Shown: positions 1 to 12,800 of the stretch, one piece after another
Layout: each line of letters begins with the position of its first letter
How positions within the stretch are numbered: the first letter of the stretch is position 1
Assembly: GCA_964017155.1 (NCBI GenBank)
Contig: OZ024861.1
Coordinates: 23,247,713 to 23,311,712, forward strand
From: Oasisia sp. SBJ-2009
Taxonomy: Eukaryota > Annelida > Polychaeta > Sabellida > Siboglinidae
Direction of reading: 5' to 3'
Length of the DNA stretch: 64,000 bases
Notes under the pieces: generated by a model
Told to the model about the DNA's origin: nothing
The model's input: the letters and a program-made list of their open reading frames with translations, nothing else
Database searches by the model: none
Translations under genes and position numbers: made by a program

Positions 1-869
1 CAACGTCATCCTTTCGCGCCACGTACGGATCGCTGCAGCTGATGACATCAGCATGAGCCTATATGGTATCATGGCACGTCCCTTTGCAAAACTCCTCTTT
101 TTATCATGAGATAATGAAATCGTTCACGATGAGTGTGGTCGGCCTCCTGTCATGTGATATAATTTTGGGTGATTTCAGTCACGAGCTGTTCGTGTTACAT
201 GTAACGTTTATGAATTAATGTGTCATTATACTGGGATTCCCATCAGCCGTGTATCCGTCTTCAAATAGGGGCGGTTATTTGCGCTCTTCCCACGGCTGAC
301 GCAGTAGTGACTGGCGAAGTCAACTGCTATAATTTTACATTTCGACTCCGCTCACTTCCACGAAGACGATCAGCCAGGGGTCTAGCGCGCCGTAGCGCAA
401 CGACATCTGGCTTGCGATGACGTAGTGGCGCCACATAGCGGGTTGATAATTATTTATAAGCGCCATCTACAGTCAGTTTAATAGTAGGGAGTACCTACTG
501 ACCAGATGCATGTAGTGACCGGTTAGGTCTCGAAATAAAACTAGAATTGTGTTGATAACATTGAGTATTATTGCACCAAGTTTAGACAATGTCCAAAATG
601 TAATGATGTAAACATTTCCGGCGCAACTGTTCAAAGACATGGTCATTTGTGAAGATACAATATTGCAAAAAACTGCGTGTTTACGCAGAAGTGACGGAGG
701 CAAATTATTCGCGGGTAAGCCAAAATTGTAAGTTGTTGGACTCCTGTCACAGTAACAACCCCGAAACTGTTGCCATTACCAACATGGTGATAACGACCCA
801 TATGCAAACAGTGGACTGAACATTCGAATCGAACACAGGCAGGAACAGTAACCTAACTTCTTAGTTATA
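1..869. other. Upstream flank, no gene recognised
   Basis: No coding exon, RNA gene or clear repeat is visible. Positions 250-480 are richer in CpG than the rest and could belong to a promoter, but no defined element supports this. The first coding exon of MMS22L starts after a 3' splice site at 2474, so an untranslated first exon must lie upstream, here or before the window. I could not place it. Confidence 0.4.
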
Positions 870-1124
870 GACCTCCACTGCCCTGGGACACCCTCCAAAC
901 AAGAAGGAAAATTAAAAGACAGCATAATATACAAGATGGAACATAACCTTATAGATACCCCGCTAGATAACTATATCCAACACAACTGTGGATCCTCATG
1001 TAAACATGACAGTCAGTTCTTGCAAATTAGATACTTTGCAAACATGTTATTTGTAAACAGCTTCTTCCCAACCACAATTAAAGAATGGCATTCTCTGCCC
1101 CCAAACACTGTCTCAAGTAAATAA
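870..1124 (+). pseudogene. Degraded C-terminal tail of a non-LTR reverse transcriptase
   Basis: Two short reading-frame pieces carry the usual end of LINE open reading frames. A piece reading WDTLQTRRKIKRQH (about 877-925) is followed, after a frame change, by 936-1124, which contains NSFFPTTIKEWHSLP. This is the common retroelement C-terminal pattern of an SFFP-type motif followed by W-x-x-LP. No polymerase domain remains upstream, so this is a 5'-truncated, frameshifted copy. The clade cannot be assigned. Confidence 0.55.
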
Positions 1125-2474
1125 CTAATCTCATTTAAAAATAATTGTATCCAACATTTTAACAATTAAGTCAGACAACCCACCATGCGCACTGGCGTGA
1201 TGTGTCCCCAGGACATTTTGTCAGTTACAGATAGGTGCCTATGGTCATGGACAGATCTGAACTGGCAGTGGAGCCGGAGGCAGGATACACTGTTGCTGAT
1301 GTCATGTTATATATATATATATACTATATATACCGGATTCCGTGCGACTGGAGCTGATTGGGGACAGGACACAATAATGATATTCTACTGATAGATGACA
1401 CTGACAGTTGTAATTTCCGACTGATGTATACCAGGAAAATCAGGTCATAGATATTTTGTGTTATGGCTTTCTTAACTTAATTCCGATATAATATTCCGTT
1501 TACCACACTGTCATGTAGATCAATTATATATAGTGATTGACATACATCAGATATTATGAATGATTTTAGGCTGTATTTTGTCTTTTACACGATTTGCATT
1601 TTACATTGCTGTACATTGTGGTTTCATAACAGTTCGATAAGCACTTGTATTTGACAAGGTGTCTAAATGCACATAATCATTACACATTTGCCCCAAAACA
1701 GGTTGTACTGCACGAAAGATGGCATTCTTCATTACTTGCTAAGATCGCCAAACACAAGTACTAGCCGTCGATGCCATGGCAACCATTATAATAGATATTA
1801 AAATGCACGATTTCCGTGATCGTTCTTACCAGCAAAGTGTCACACTGTGCTTATGCTTGTAATTGTCCTTCAGAAATATAGTATTTGGGGACAATCCAAT
1901 TATTACAACGAAGACAAAACAAAGTCCTATTTTTTACACAGAGAAAATGGACTTCCTGCCCTTATGTTCCCCCAACCTCATTTTCGAGTGCGAGACTTAC
2001 ATGTATGACCTATTGAGATTGCCATAGTGCTGCTTGAGGTGGACTGAATCTGAGGTATTAACACACGAGAAAGAAACAATGATCGTACATCAATTATTAG
2101 CTGATTAAAAAATTAGTACTTAGTATGTAGATTGTAGAGGCGTCTGCCAAATAAATGTGCGTGCCAAATGTTGTTGTTTATGTCCAACAAGTCCACTCAG
2201 AGTCTTCCAAAGTCCTGTATACCCGGCTTCTTGTCATTTGGATGGGTAGAAATTTTAGATTAGCATGTATTTCTATAATATATACATGTCAAAAATTACT
2301 TCTATTTGTATTTAGGTTCACCATGGTTCACCATGCACATAGCCCTATACAAAGGCTTGCCCTACTCGCATATGTGAGCAAGTTTAATTATAGTTTTGTT
2401 AGATTTTTTATAATGCATCAGCGAAACCACAGGTTATTTCAAGCACTATTTCTTCACTACTTTATGTATTTCAG
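1125..2474. other. Upstream flank of MMS22L
   Basis: AT-rich sequence with a short TA run near 1309-1330. No exon or element is recognised. The end (about 2461-2474) is the polypyrimidine tract and AG acceptor of the first MMS22L coding exon, so at least the 3' part is probably 5'UTR intron. Confidence 0.4.
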
Positions 2475-2497
2475 TTCCTTGATGTGTACACAGCAAG
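2475..2497 (+). other. MMS22L: 5'UTR part of first MMS22L coding exon
   Basis: The exon opens right after a TATTTCAG acceptor ending at 2474. Twenty-three untranslated bases precede ATG 2498 and contain TGA in the same frame, which fixes the start provided this acceptor is used. Confidence 0.6.
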
Positions 2498-3734
2498 ATG
2501 AACGTACCAAATGGGTCAATAACACCCCCCTGCTCTCCCCCACCCCTGGAGATCCACCCATGTGATGAAGGTTCTGAACCATTCAACACTTCATTCCAAG
2601 GTAATCTGTAAACTGATACACAGATGTGGTGATAAAATATCTTTAAAAATTCATGCCTGTAGTGTATGTAAGTTCTTTTGTATTTCACCATTTATAATGA
2701 TTTTTTAAAATCTTTTTTAATGCTGTAAAAAATATCTTGTATGTTTCAAAACTGGAATATTTTATCTCATCCCCAAAACTGCTATTTAAAAAATATTATT
2801 TTAAACCGTTTAACTGCTTTGTAACCGGCAACTAATAAAATTGTATATTCCTATTATAGGAATATATAAATAACCTTTTGAACCTTGTAAAAAGAGGTTA
2901 ATAGTGGGTGTATTTTCAGAGCTGTCGGATGGTTCACTGATCGTATGTTTTACATGCGAGGGTGCAGCACAAGATGGCGCCACTCACTCTAACAGCTTGC
3001 TTCGACAGGGCACTGTACAAAAGTATGTTTAATCATTATTACATTTTAATTATCTGTTATAAAACGTTGCAAATAAACTGGAGTTTCACCTGAATGCAAG
3101 ATGACTAGTGTACTGAATAGAGCACTTGAAGGGAGGAAAACGTACATATGTTTCTTGTATAATTGTTTATAAAACGTTGGGACTCACCTAATTTAACTGT
3201 AGTTGTGCAGTGGTTATATTGTTAATGTAGCTACCTGTTAACATTGTTTTACATATGCACAAGTTTCTTTTTAATATTTATACTCAGACGTATGTAGCTG
3301 CTTGTTCAACCTGCTTTGTTCACTCACAAGACTGTATTTTGTGATTTTTTACTGACTTGTATTGTTTGCATCATGATTTGTTTATATTTTGATATACAAA
3401 TCTGGGTTACTCAAGTTGACAGATTTGTTTGCCTCGTTTCAACATGGGTCCGGATTTCATCTAATTATTTTCTTACTTTCCTGGTTGAAGATGTTGGCGA
3501 CATTGACACAGTTTAACACTCATATTCTGTGATGTCATAGGCTGAAAAACGGGTCACTCAACTGTCCATTTGATGTGACAATCCCTGAAGAAATCTTTGG
3601 TGAGCATTTTGTGCTTCAGCAAATTCTGAAGGATGGCTTGGATAGACTCTTCTTCCATGCTAAGTGAGTGGTTTACTTTTTATTGTTTCACTTATTTCTA
3701 GACCTCAAAAATATCATAACCGTGTGTGTGTATG

Positions 3735-3802
<68 letters not shown>

Positions 3803-6800
3803 TGTGTGGTTACCTCTGTGTAGAAAAACATTCTACAGTTTGTGTGAAATGTAGATGTGTACAGGGTGTTGTGAAATGTAGATATATACAGGGTGTTGTG
3901 AAATGTAGATGTGTACAGGGTGTTGTGAAATGTAGATGTGTACAGGGTGTTGTGAAATGTAGATGTGTACAGGGTGTTGTGAAATGTAGATATATACAGG
4001 GTGTTGTGAAATGTAGATGTGTACAGGGTGTTGTGAAATGTAGATGTATACAGGGTATTGTGAAATGTAGATGTATACAGGGTGTTGTGAAATGTAGATG
4101 TATACAGGGTGTTGTGAAATGTAGATGTATACAGGGTGTTGTGAAATGTAGATGTATACAGGGTGTTGTGAAATGTAGATGTATACAGGGTATTGTGAAA
4201 TGTAGATGTATACAGGATGTTGTGAAATGTAGATGTATACAGGGTGTTGTGAAATGTAGATGTATACAGGGTGTTGTGAAATGTAGATATATACAGGGTG
4301 TTGTGAAATGTAGATGTGTACAGGGTATTGTGAAATGTATGTGTGTACAGAGTCATGTGAAATGTAGATATATACAGGGTGTTGTGAAATGTAGATGTGT
4401 ACAGGGTGTTGTGAAAAGTAGATGTGTACAGAGTCATGTGAAATGTAGATATATACAGGGTGTTGTGAAATGTAGATGTGTACAGGGTGTTGTGAAAAGT
4501 AGATGTGTACAGAGTCATGTGAAATGTAGATATATACAGGGTGTTGTGAAATGTAGATGTGTACAGGGTGTTGTAAAAAGTAGATGTGTACAGGGTGTTG
4601 TGAAATGTAGATGTGTACAGGGTGTTGTGAAATGTAGATGTATACAGGGTGTTGTGAAAAGTAGATGTGTACAGGGTGTTGTGAAATGTAGATGTATACA
4701 GGGTGTTGTGAAATGTAGATGTATACAGGGTGTTGTGAAATGTAGATGTGTACAGGGTGTTGTGAAATGTAGATGTGTACATGGTGATGTTTATTTCTTT
4801 TTAGTGCATTATTAAAATTGCATTGCCCGCTTTGTTGTTTTAGGAAACTCATTAGTCGGCTGGAGAACTTCACTGAAGTGTCATCTTTATTGACAAATCC
4901 TGGTAAGGAGGATGTTACTGTTAATGCTAAGTTAATTGAAGTTACTTAACTTTAAATTTGTGTAATCTATCAGTACATTTTAGAATTACCACAACACTTG
5001 TAAGGTCATGTCAGTTGGTGTTGTAACAACTGTTGTCCTTTCAGATACTTTGGCTGAATGTCTGACATCTCGGAGAGAGATCATCAAGTTTTTCAATTAT
5101 TTGAAGACTTACGTTTACAGGTAAATAATGTAATTGTAGTCTATTAGTTACCAAAAAACAATGGGCTGACTTTGGTGAAATTTACAGATTAAATTATACT
5201 AACACAGATGTGATTCAATGCAAATCATAATTTAACTATTATAGTGTACAGAATCTAGTGAGATTATGTATTGTTTTCAAGACAGGTTTTGTGCAAGAAA
5301 AGGAGGAGTCATATAAGGCCACTATATGCTAAAATATAAAAAAGTCAGTTCTTACATAGCGGAGTATCCAGTTCTCAGGATTGCTCAAAGCGCTTTACAC
5401 TTTACTTCCCTGGCAGACCTGTTCAATCAAACATATCTCAACTTCTCTTGGAAGCATCCAGCCATGCTGCAATTAATGCACGAATGCTGCTCATACATAT
5501 AGCCACAACTGTCTATAGCCAGGTACTCATTCATACAACTGATATTTTTTGCCCTGGAAATTATTTAGACAACAACTATTATGTTTTTTTAGGTGCATCA
5601 CCATGGAGACGGCCCCTGTCCTAGTGCCCCGCTTACTTCACCACCTGCGAGGGTTGTTGCTGCATATACAGCGACTGGCCGACCTACCCTCACATGTCAT
5701 TGGCAGTGCTGCTTCCTCCCAACAGGTGATGACATGTAACTTTGTTAAATACAAGTCAGACGAGATAGACACAGTCAAATAAGTTGTGCAAATTGTAAAC
5801 ATATTGTCTCACGTTATTAACCTGTTGTCTCAATTACGTAGTTAACATGTTGTTGTATCAAGTTGTCAGCCTGTTGTTGTCTCAAGTTGTTAACATGTTG
5901 TTGTCTCAAGTTGTTAACATGTTGTTGTATCAAGTTGTCAACCTGTTGTTGTCTCAAGTTGTCACCCTGTTGTAGTGTCAAGTTGTCAACTTGTTGTAGT
6001 GTCAAGTTGTCAACCTGTTGTTGTGTCAAGTTGTCAACCAGTTGTAGTGCCAAGTTGTCAACCTGTTGTAGTGCCAAGTTGTCAACCTGTTGTAGTGCCA
6101 AGTTGTCAACCTGTTGTTGTGTCAAGTTGTCAACCTGTTGTTGTGTCAAATTGTCAACCTGTTGTTGTCTCAAGTTGTCAACCTGTTGTTGTCTCAAGTT
6201 GTCAACCTGTTGTAGTGTCAAGTTGTCAACCTGTTGTGTCAAGTTGTCAATCTGTTGTTGTCTCAAGTTGTCAACCTGTTGTAGTGCCAAGTTGTCAACC
6301 TGTTGTAGTGTCAAGTTGTCAACCTGTTGTAGTGTCAAGTTGTCAACCTGTTGTAGTGTCAAGTTGTCAACCTGTTGTAGTGCCAAGTTGTCAACCTGTT
6401 GTGTCAAGTTGTCAATCTGTTGTTGTCTCAAGTTGTCAACCTGTTGTAGTGTCAAGTTGTGTACGTTATGTGATATTGAAGTCATCAATTTGTTGTTGCA
6501 GTCCTGTAGTCGTCACGTCTTCCACCTACACCTTGACCTGCACTGGTCACTCCTGGAGCTGCTGCACATCATCACTGACCACTGGTCAGGTGGGCGTCTT
6601 GGAGGAAAACATTCACATTCCCGCATACACAAACTCGATTATAGTTAGACTTGTACACTAAAATCAAATATTTTGATACAACTACTTTTTGTGGTTCTTA
6701 GCAGTTCATAGGTCAGAGGTCAGTGAAGCAAATTACCATAGAAAAAGACATAGGAACCTGGCAGGAGATTCACTTACAATGTCTCCCAGTTATCATGTTG

Positions 6801-9800
6801 ATAGGTTGTTTATTGTCCATTTCTTTCCACATTCAGACTTCATTTAGGAGGAATCTGTTAAAGTGAATCAGCTTTGTAATAGAAACAAAGTTGTATATAG
6901 TTTTTGTGCAGGCACCAAATAAAAAAAAAATTGCTCATGATCTCACAACTTCTATAAGCATTAGCATATTGTAGAGTGACAATAAACTAACTATACATTT
7001 GGTTGTGTCCTTGACAGAGGTGACACGAGACAACCCATGTACCTGGTGTAAGGACACTGGGAACGTTGTGGACACTGACGTCTTCTCACAGTGTGTGCGC
7101 ATGTTTCTGTGGGACATTATTTCACTCTCCATGAGGACACACAGTATGGTAAATGCATTTGTTGTGCCTGTAATTCAACTGAAACTAAATAAATGTCACT
7201 TTGTCATGTTTTCGGGTTTCTTAAGCAACCTTTAAAACCAATATTGTGTGCCATTTTGAATTTTCATAAAAATCTGAAGAAACCTTTGCAGAATGATTCC
7301 GTTAACAACGTAGGACTTATTTATTTCATATTATGCAGACATACTCTTTGACAAGGAGGTTTTAGTAAAATATTAAAAGAAATTGTCCAAAAATCACCAT
7401 GCACTGCAATTTTCACAGTGTTATGTGTCTAGGTGGTTATTAACCACTGATGGGCAGATAAATGTAACTCTGTCTATTTACATCACCTTTACATGCTGGT
7501 CAGTCACATCCAACTCTTATAAAATTCAGATTGTGACAAGATAATATGAGATTTGTTGCAGACAGTTAAGGTCTCTGGATCGGTATTTTTGAATTAATCA
7601 TTTCTTTAGAAGTTTTGATGATAAAAAATTGGTTAGACATTGTTTTTAAGGACATTATAAAATACTGTGAACCAAAATAAATTAAGTTTCTAGGTTGTCT
7701 AATTGAATTTTCTAGCTTTTAAAAAATACTAAAAAATATCACAAATGGAATTTTATTTTGAGAAACTCCTTGAAAGAAAAACTTCTATGTATGTAAGGCA
7801 AAATATATTATTTACATTCCTACGGGAAGATTTTGTAAATAAATTCATAATAAGTGAGCTACAGTTTCATGAAAATTTTCTAGAATGTTAAAATACTATA
7901 AAAATTTGAAATTTCATAGGATCTGTAATTTCTGTTACAAAAACGAATTAAATGATCACTTCCTTATTGCCAGAACGCCAGTTTTCTATGTAAACTTGTG
8001 AAAGTTTGCGGTATTAATGGTGGGGATGGTGAATGACCAGCTGACATTACAGCCACTCGGATGATGTTTCATTCAGACTTCATCCCAGCAGTACTGGCAG
8101 GTGACACCGTACGCGTGTGGGTGTGTCAGGGAGGTGATGATCATGCTGCTACATCTCATGTCACATCGACAGGTCACACTAGACAGACAGGTGAGAGATT
8201 CCTCATTGGAAATATTAGGGCTTTATTGGGAGTAAGGATTTTCCTTTGGAGTAGGGGGCTTAATTTGAAGTAAGGGGGTTTCTTGGGAGTAGCGGGCTTC
8301 GTTGGGAGTAGGTGGCTTCCCTCTGAGTAGTGGGGCATGCTTGGGAGAAGGGGGTTTCTTTCAGAGTAGGGGACTTCTTTAGGAGTAGGGGGCTTCCATG
8401 GAAATGTAGAACTCAATTTCCTACTCTTTTTTGCAGATTTGCCAAAAATGGTAGATTATATAAACAAAATTGGATGTAAAATAATAGCTTACACAAACAT
8501 GTAATACAACAAATTAAAGATGCCAGTTGCTGTATTTTTATCTTAAACTTGATCAAGCTGAGATGTGATTGTTTCAGTCGTTCTGGACGGAGGTGACCAC
8601 CCTCCTCTCACGTGTCCTCCAGAGTGACGAGAACAACTACCCCGCCCTTGAGGAGACAGGTGAGGGTGGATACTTAATGGAATCTAGATTTTAGAGACCA
8701 CATCTAGAAAAAGTACAAAGAACTAGTGTGCTTTCCTGAATTTTGGACTAATTCAATGTTTTACAAAATGAGTCAGAACTAAACAAATGAAAGAATTGAA
8801 CTGATGTGACTTGCAGCACACAGAGTGAGGGCCTCTGTGATCTGGTTGTTGAAGCCAGGAACTTGAGTCTTTAGTTACTGTTTTTAAGCTTGGGCTGCTG
8901 TGTACCATTGCAAGTGAACCTGGTTTGTATCTACTGAAAACCCTAAAAAGAGAGGTCTCTCCTGCCTTGTTCCTGTGCCAGGGAACTGATAGATGCCACG
9001 TGGGTAAATGTGTAGGCAGCCTTGGGCTTACAAAGCTGTTCATCTCTGTCTGTAAAACTCACAGAATTTCACCTGTTTTATGGTATGTGCTGGGCGTAAA
9101 TAAGTTGTTCATAACATTGTATTTATTTTCTGTGAGTGACCTGAGAACAGCCGATCAATTTTGAATGTATAGATTTTTTTTAATAGTTCATGAGCCAGAG
9201 AAGATTTGATTCTCAGACTATAAAGGACTAATTGCCACTATGATTTTTCAGTTACGCTAATACCTGAGGTGGCTGAATGTGTGTCTTCACATTTGCTCTG
9301 TAGCTTTAGCAATAATGATCTCAAAATTATGATATTGGTATTGTTGTACACATATGTTTATTGTGAGCACCTTTTGTTAAAAACATGTTTAGATTCAATC
9401 GCTAGATTTGGCGCATGACACTCGTTTTGAATAATTTAATTTTCGCTTTAAAATGACAGCCATGTAATTGTTTAAAGATGGTGTCAAAAAAGGTAACAAG
9501 CTACGCGTCTGAAATGTTCAAAACACCCATTTTCGTACACCAGATATGTCGATGTAACTGAAAATCATGGTGACAGTTAATCTTTCAATTTGGGACTCAA
9601 CCTCAGTATTTGCAGGCTTGGCTCGTGGACTATGGTGCAAAAAAATCAACCTTATATCAGAACAAATATTGTCTGCTTGTTGAGTTACAATGGAGGGATG
9701 TTTCACAGATTGCGATGTGTTCAGCGTGCCCCCAGACTACACCTGTGCCGACCCTGGTGACTTCTGCTGGTGGTTTCTCATGCATCTCGCCCCTCTCTAC

Positions 9801-12800
9801 ACGTATGATGAGTTTGGAGTGTCCCAGAAGCAAGTAGGTCCACCTCCTGTGGTTGCTACAGGCATCTGTAGCGGTAGTCACAACATCTGGACAGTCTCTC
9901 ATTAGATATTTTAACTTTCTGAATATATAACAATATTGATTAGCTATTAATGTTTCACAAAAGCCTTGAAATGACTGCATTGGGATGTATTTCAGCCACA
10001 TCGTATGATGCTATGGAAAATAAAATAACTTTGAACTATTTAATTGTTTTTGCATGCAATTATGAAATAAAAGTTACTGTTATCCAGTATTTGGAAGCAT
10101 GTATGTGTATGTCACTATGAAGAAAAATGTCTTTTCAAAAGCACTATTTGTAAATTATTACCAAAAATAATTGTTCCGAGATTTTTACGAAGTTTGCATA
10201 GTTGATTGTTCATAAATAAATTATCACAATGGAACCACCTACCAAGTAAAAAACATCAGAGCAAATTGATGCCATTGTGGATGTCAGCCAAGCGTCTATT
10301 GGTGGCTGTTGGCTGTAATTTGGATTACTTGAAACCATACGTCATATAATATTACATAGAATTTTACATATAATTTTGAATCAATGCAAAATGTTACGTT
10401 TTTAGACTGTGACACCACAAGTGATGAGAATGATGAATGTTTCAGGAGTTGGTGACAAGTAATTATCCATTCATGGAACAACTACTAAAGAAATCATTGA
10501 CTCTGGTGAGTACGACTGACATCATGTGATGACTGATGACCCACTGCCATCAGGGATTTAGCCCCTCAAATCCACCTGGTAGATTTATGCTTTATCAATG
10601 TTGCCACCTCAGAATACGTTAGAGACGCTGATTGGTTCTCAGGCCGAATTTCAAATAACAAACTAAATAAGAATACCCTTATCAGATAATACTATCTCAT
10701 AAAATCTATTTAAAAAAATGTCAATATTTATTTAAAATGAGATTAATGAAAAAATCAGAGTGAAGCATTTTAAGTTGCTGGAGTTGTCTTGGTAGGCAGT
10801 ACCCTGTCCACAAAAGGATATTCAGAATGAAGAAATCCTCAAAAGATGGGGCCAATCTTAGAAATCACAAGTACTGTTTTGTGAAAGAAAAACTAGTCTG
10901 ACTAGCGTATTTCAGCGAGAGTCACGTCTACGGCGCCACTTGCGGTGTTGTCTCCGCCTCACGGAACTCTGGGAAGGCAATGTCGCTATGCTGAACACGT
11001 TGTGGGATCATTTCTACAAATGTCTGGTAAGTCTCAACTACAATCGGGCTGGCAAGTATGAGTATGTGGCCCTCTTAGGCAGTTACGTTTTTGGGTATCA
11101 AAGTTTCAGTTATTCATCTGGGAGACCAAAGTGATACATGTGGGTTTAATTTTTTCTGGAATTCCCCATCAGTTTCTCATTCATAACTGGTGAAAGTACA
11201 GGATGATTTTTCAGGACAATTTGTGCAGAAAACATGAGCTCATGAGCTCATGTTTTCTGCACAAATTGTAGAGTTAGGTAATTCACGAAAATTTTGCCAT
11301 ACGACCAAATCACATCAAAATAGACTTCCAAAGTTTTGTGTTTTCAATATTGACATGAAAGGAGTTGTCTAAAACGTTGGTGATATATGTTGCTAAAAAA
11401 AAATTCGCGCCCCAGTAAAACCTGCTTAAGGCAAGGGTGTAGTCGGGCCAGAATGTGATTTTTACCATTTTTGACATTAAAATGAGTTTTCAGTTGTTGA
11501 CGTTTCCGTGTACAACTATTATTTAACTTGTCATTCATGTATGTTGTACTGTTGAAATAAACAAGTTTGTGTCAAAAACATGCCTTTTATGTGATGCCTG
11601 TCATTGCTACGTCTTTGTTTTTGTCAAATTAAGTGTGAATTGTGTGATTTTCTTGGATCGATCGTGTCGCGATAAATACAGGCATTCCAACATGGCGCAT
11701 ATCATGGGAAAGCCCCGTATTCGCGCTGCATGATGGGAGAAACCGTTTTAAAATATCACCGAAGGCGACCGAGTAATCTCGACTAGAAACGAACCCCCCA
11801 TTTAGACTCGCGAAGACAAAGGACCTGGGGGATCCCACGATGATTGGCCAGACGGCATCACGTGATGTCGGCTTATTTTCTGATTGGTCGGAATACTAAT
11901 TCCAGCCTCGCGTCAGCTTGTGATACTAGCTACGTCCAATTCGATCGCCATTCCGTATTCTCTGTTTTTATATAGTAATTTAGCTTTCCAAATCGACATT
12001 ATGCCGTTTGGTCGAAAGCGTACGGGTGGTTATGGTGCGGGGAAGCGGAAGAGGCTTCAAAACCTGCAGTTAGCTCGCGATAAGAAGATATCTCGGGATG
12101 AATCGGTGGCCACAACGAGTTCTGCGACCGTGACCACGCCGACGAGAATGGCAGGCGGAGTAAGTTCATATGCCTGTTTTATATATTACCGATGCTTACA
12201 GAACATATGATTACGATGTTTTCTCCGAATATATAGCATAGTTGGCATGTCTCGACTGTAAAAACGATTTGATGTCGACATAGCGTTATGTTGTTGCCGT
12301 TCGTCCCATGTTGATGTTCAGGCCCAGGGTCCATCCAGGCACTCCAGAAAGAGTTCTGACGTACACTTACAGTATATACATTTTATGTATTATATCCAGG
12401 TTTAGATGACGCTATTGTTGATGGAGAATATTTCTACGTTGCATGGTATTCAGTGGAAATGTGCTTTATAATACACATCAGTATTATTCACTCCTTATAT
12501 ATATAATATACAATACAGTTTTATTGTGAAATAAACAGTGAAATTATATGCTATAGCCTATACTCCCATTGCAGTTCATTACATGCATTGTGTGTATCTG
12601 TTTCCAGGAATCAAGTCAGCCATCCACATCACGTAGAATATCTGCAACTGAGAGGAAGTTTGGATATGCCGAACTTCTGCGTGAGATGCGTGTATCCGAC
12701 TTCCCAGTTGAGGGCGTACGTGAAGAAATTGCTGGGGAAGGCCTCTCAACGGTGATTGTACGCTGTTCCGTATTGCCATCGCTCGTCACGAACCTGTCGT

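Noticed and set aside
2155..2565. 136-codon frame before MMS22L
   Set aside because: It overlaps the real first coding exon in another frame. The upstream part is AT-rich with no domain.
3664..4873. Long open frames of 346-383 codons on both strands
   Set aside because: They exist only because a 27-bp, stop-free tandem repeat is read in three frames. No domain or codon bias, and they lie in an MMS22L intron.
5817..6661. Open frames of 223-261 codons on both strands (repeat of CCVKLST, VDNLTLQQ and similar)
   Set aside because: 24-bp minisatellite artefacts. Only the last part (6502-6589) overlaps a real exon, in a different context.
8061..8273. Plus-strand 70-codon frame starting MMFHSD
   Set aside because: Wrong frame. 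The MMS22L exon 9 (8077-8190) reads a different frame that matches the family.
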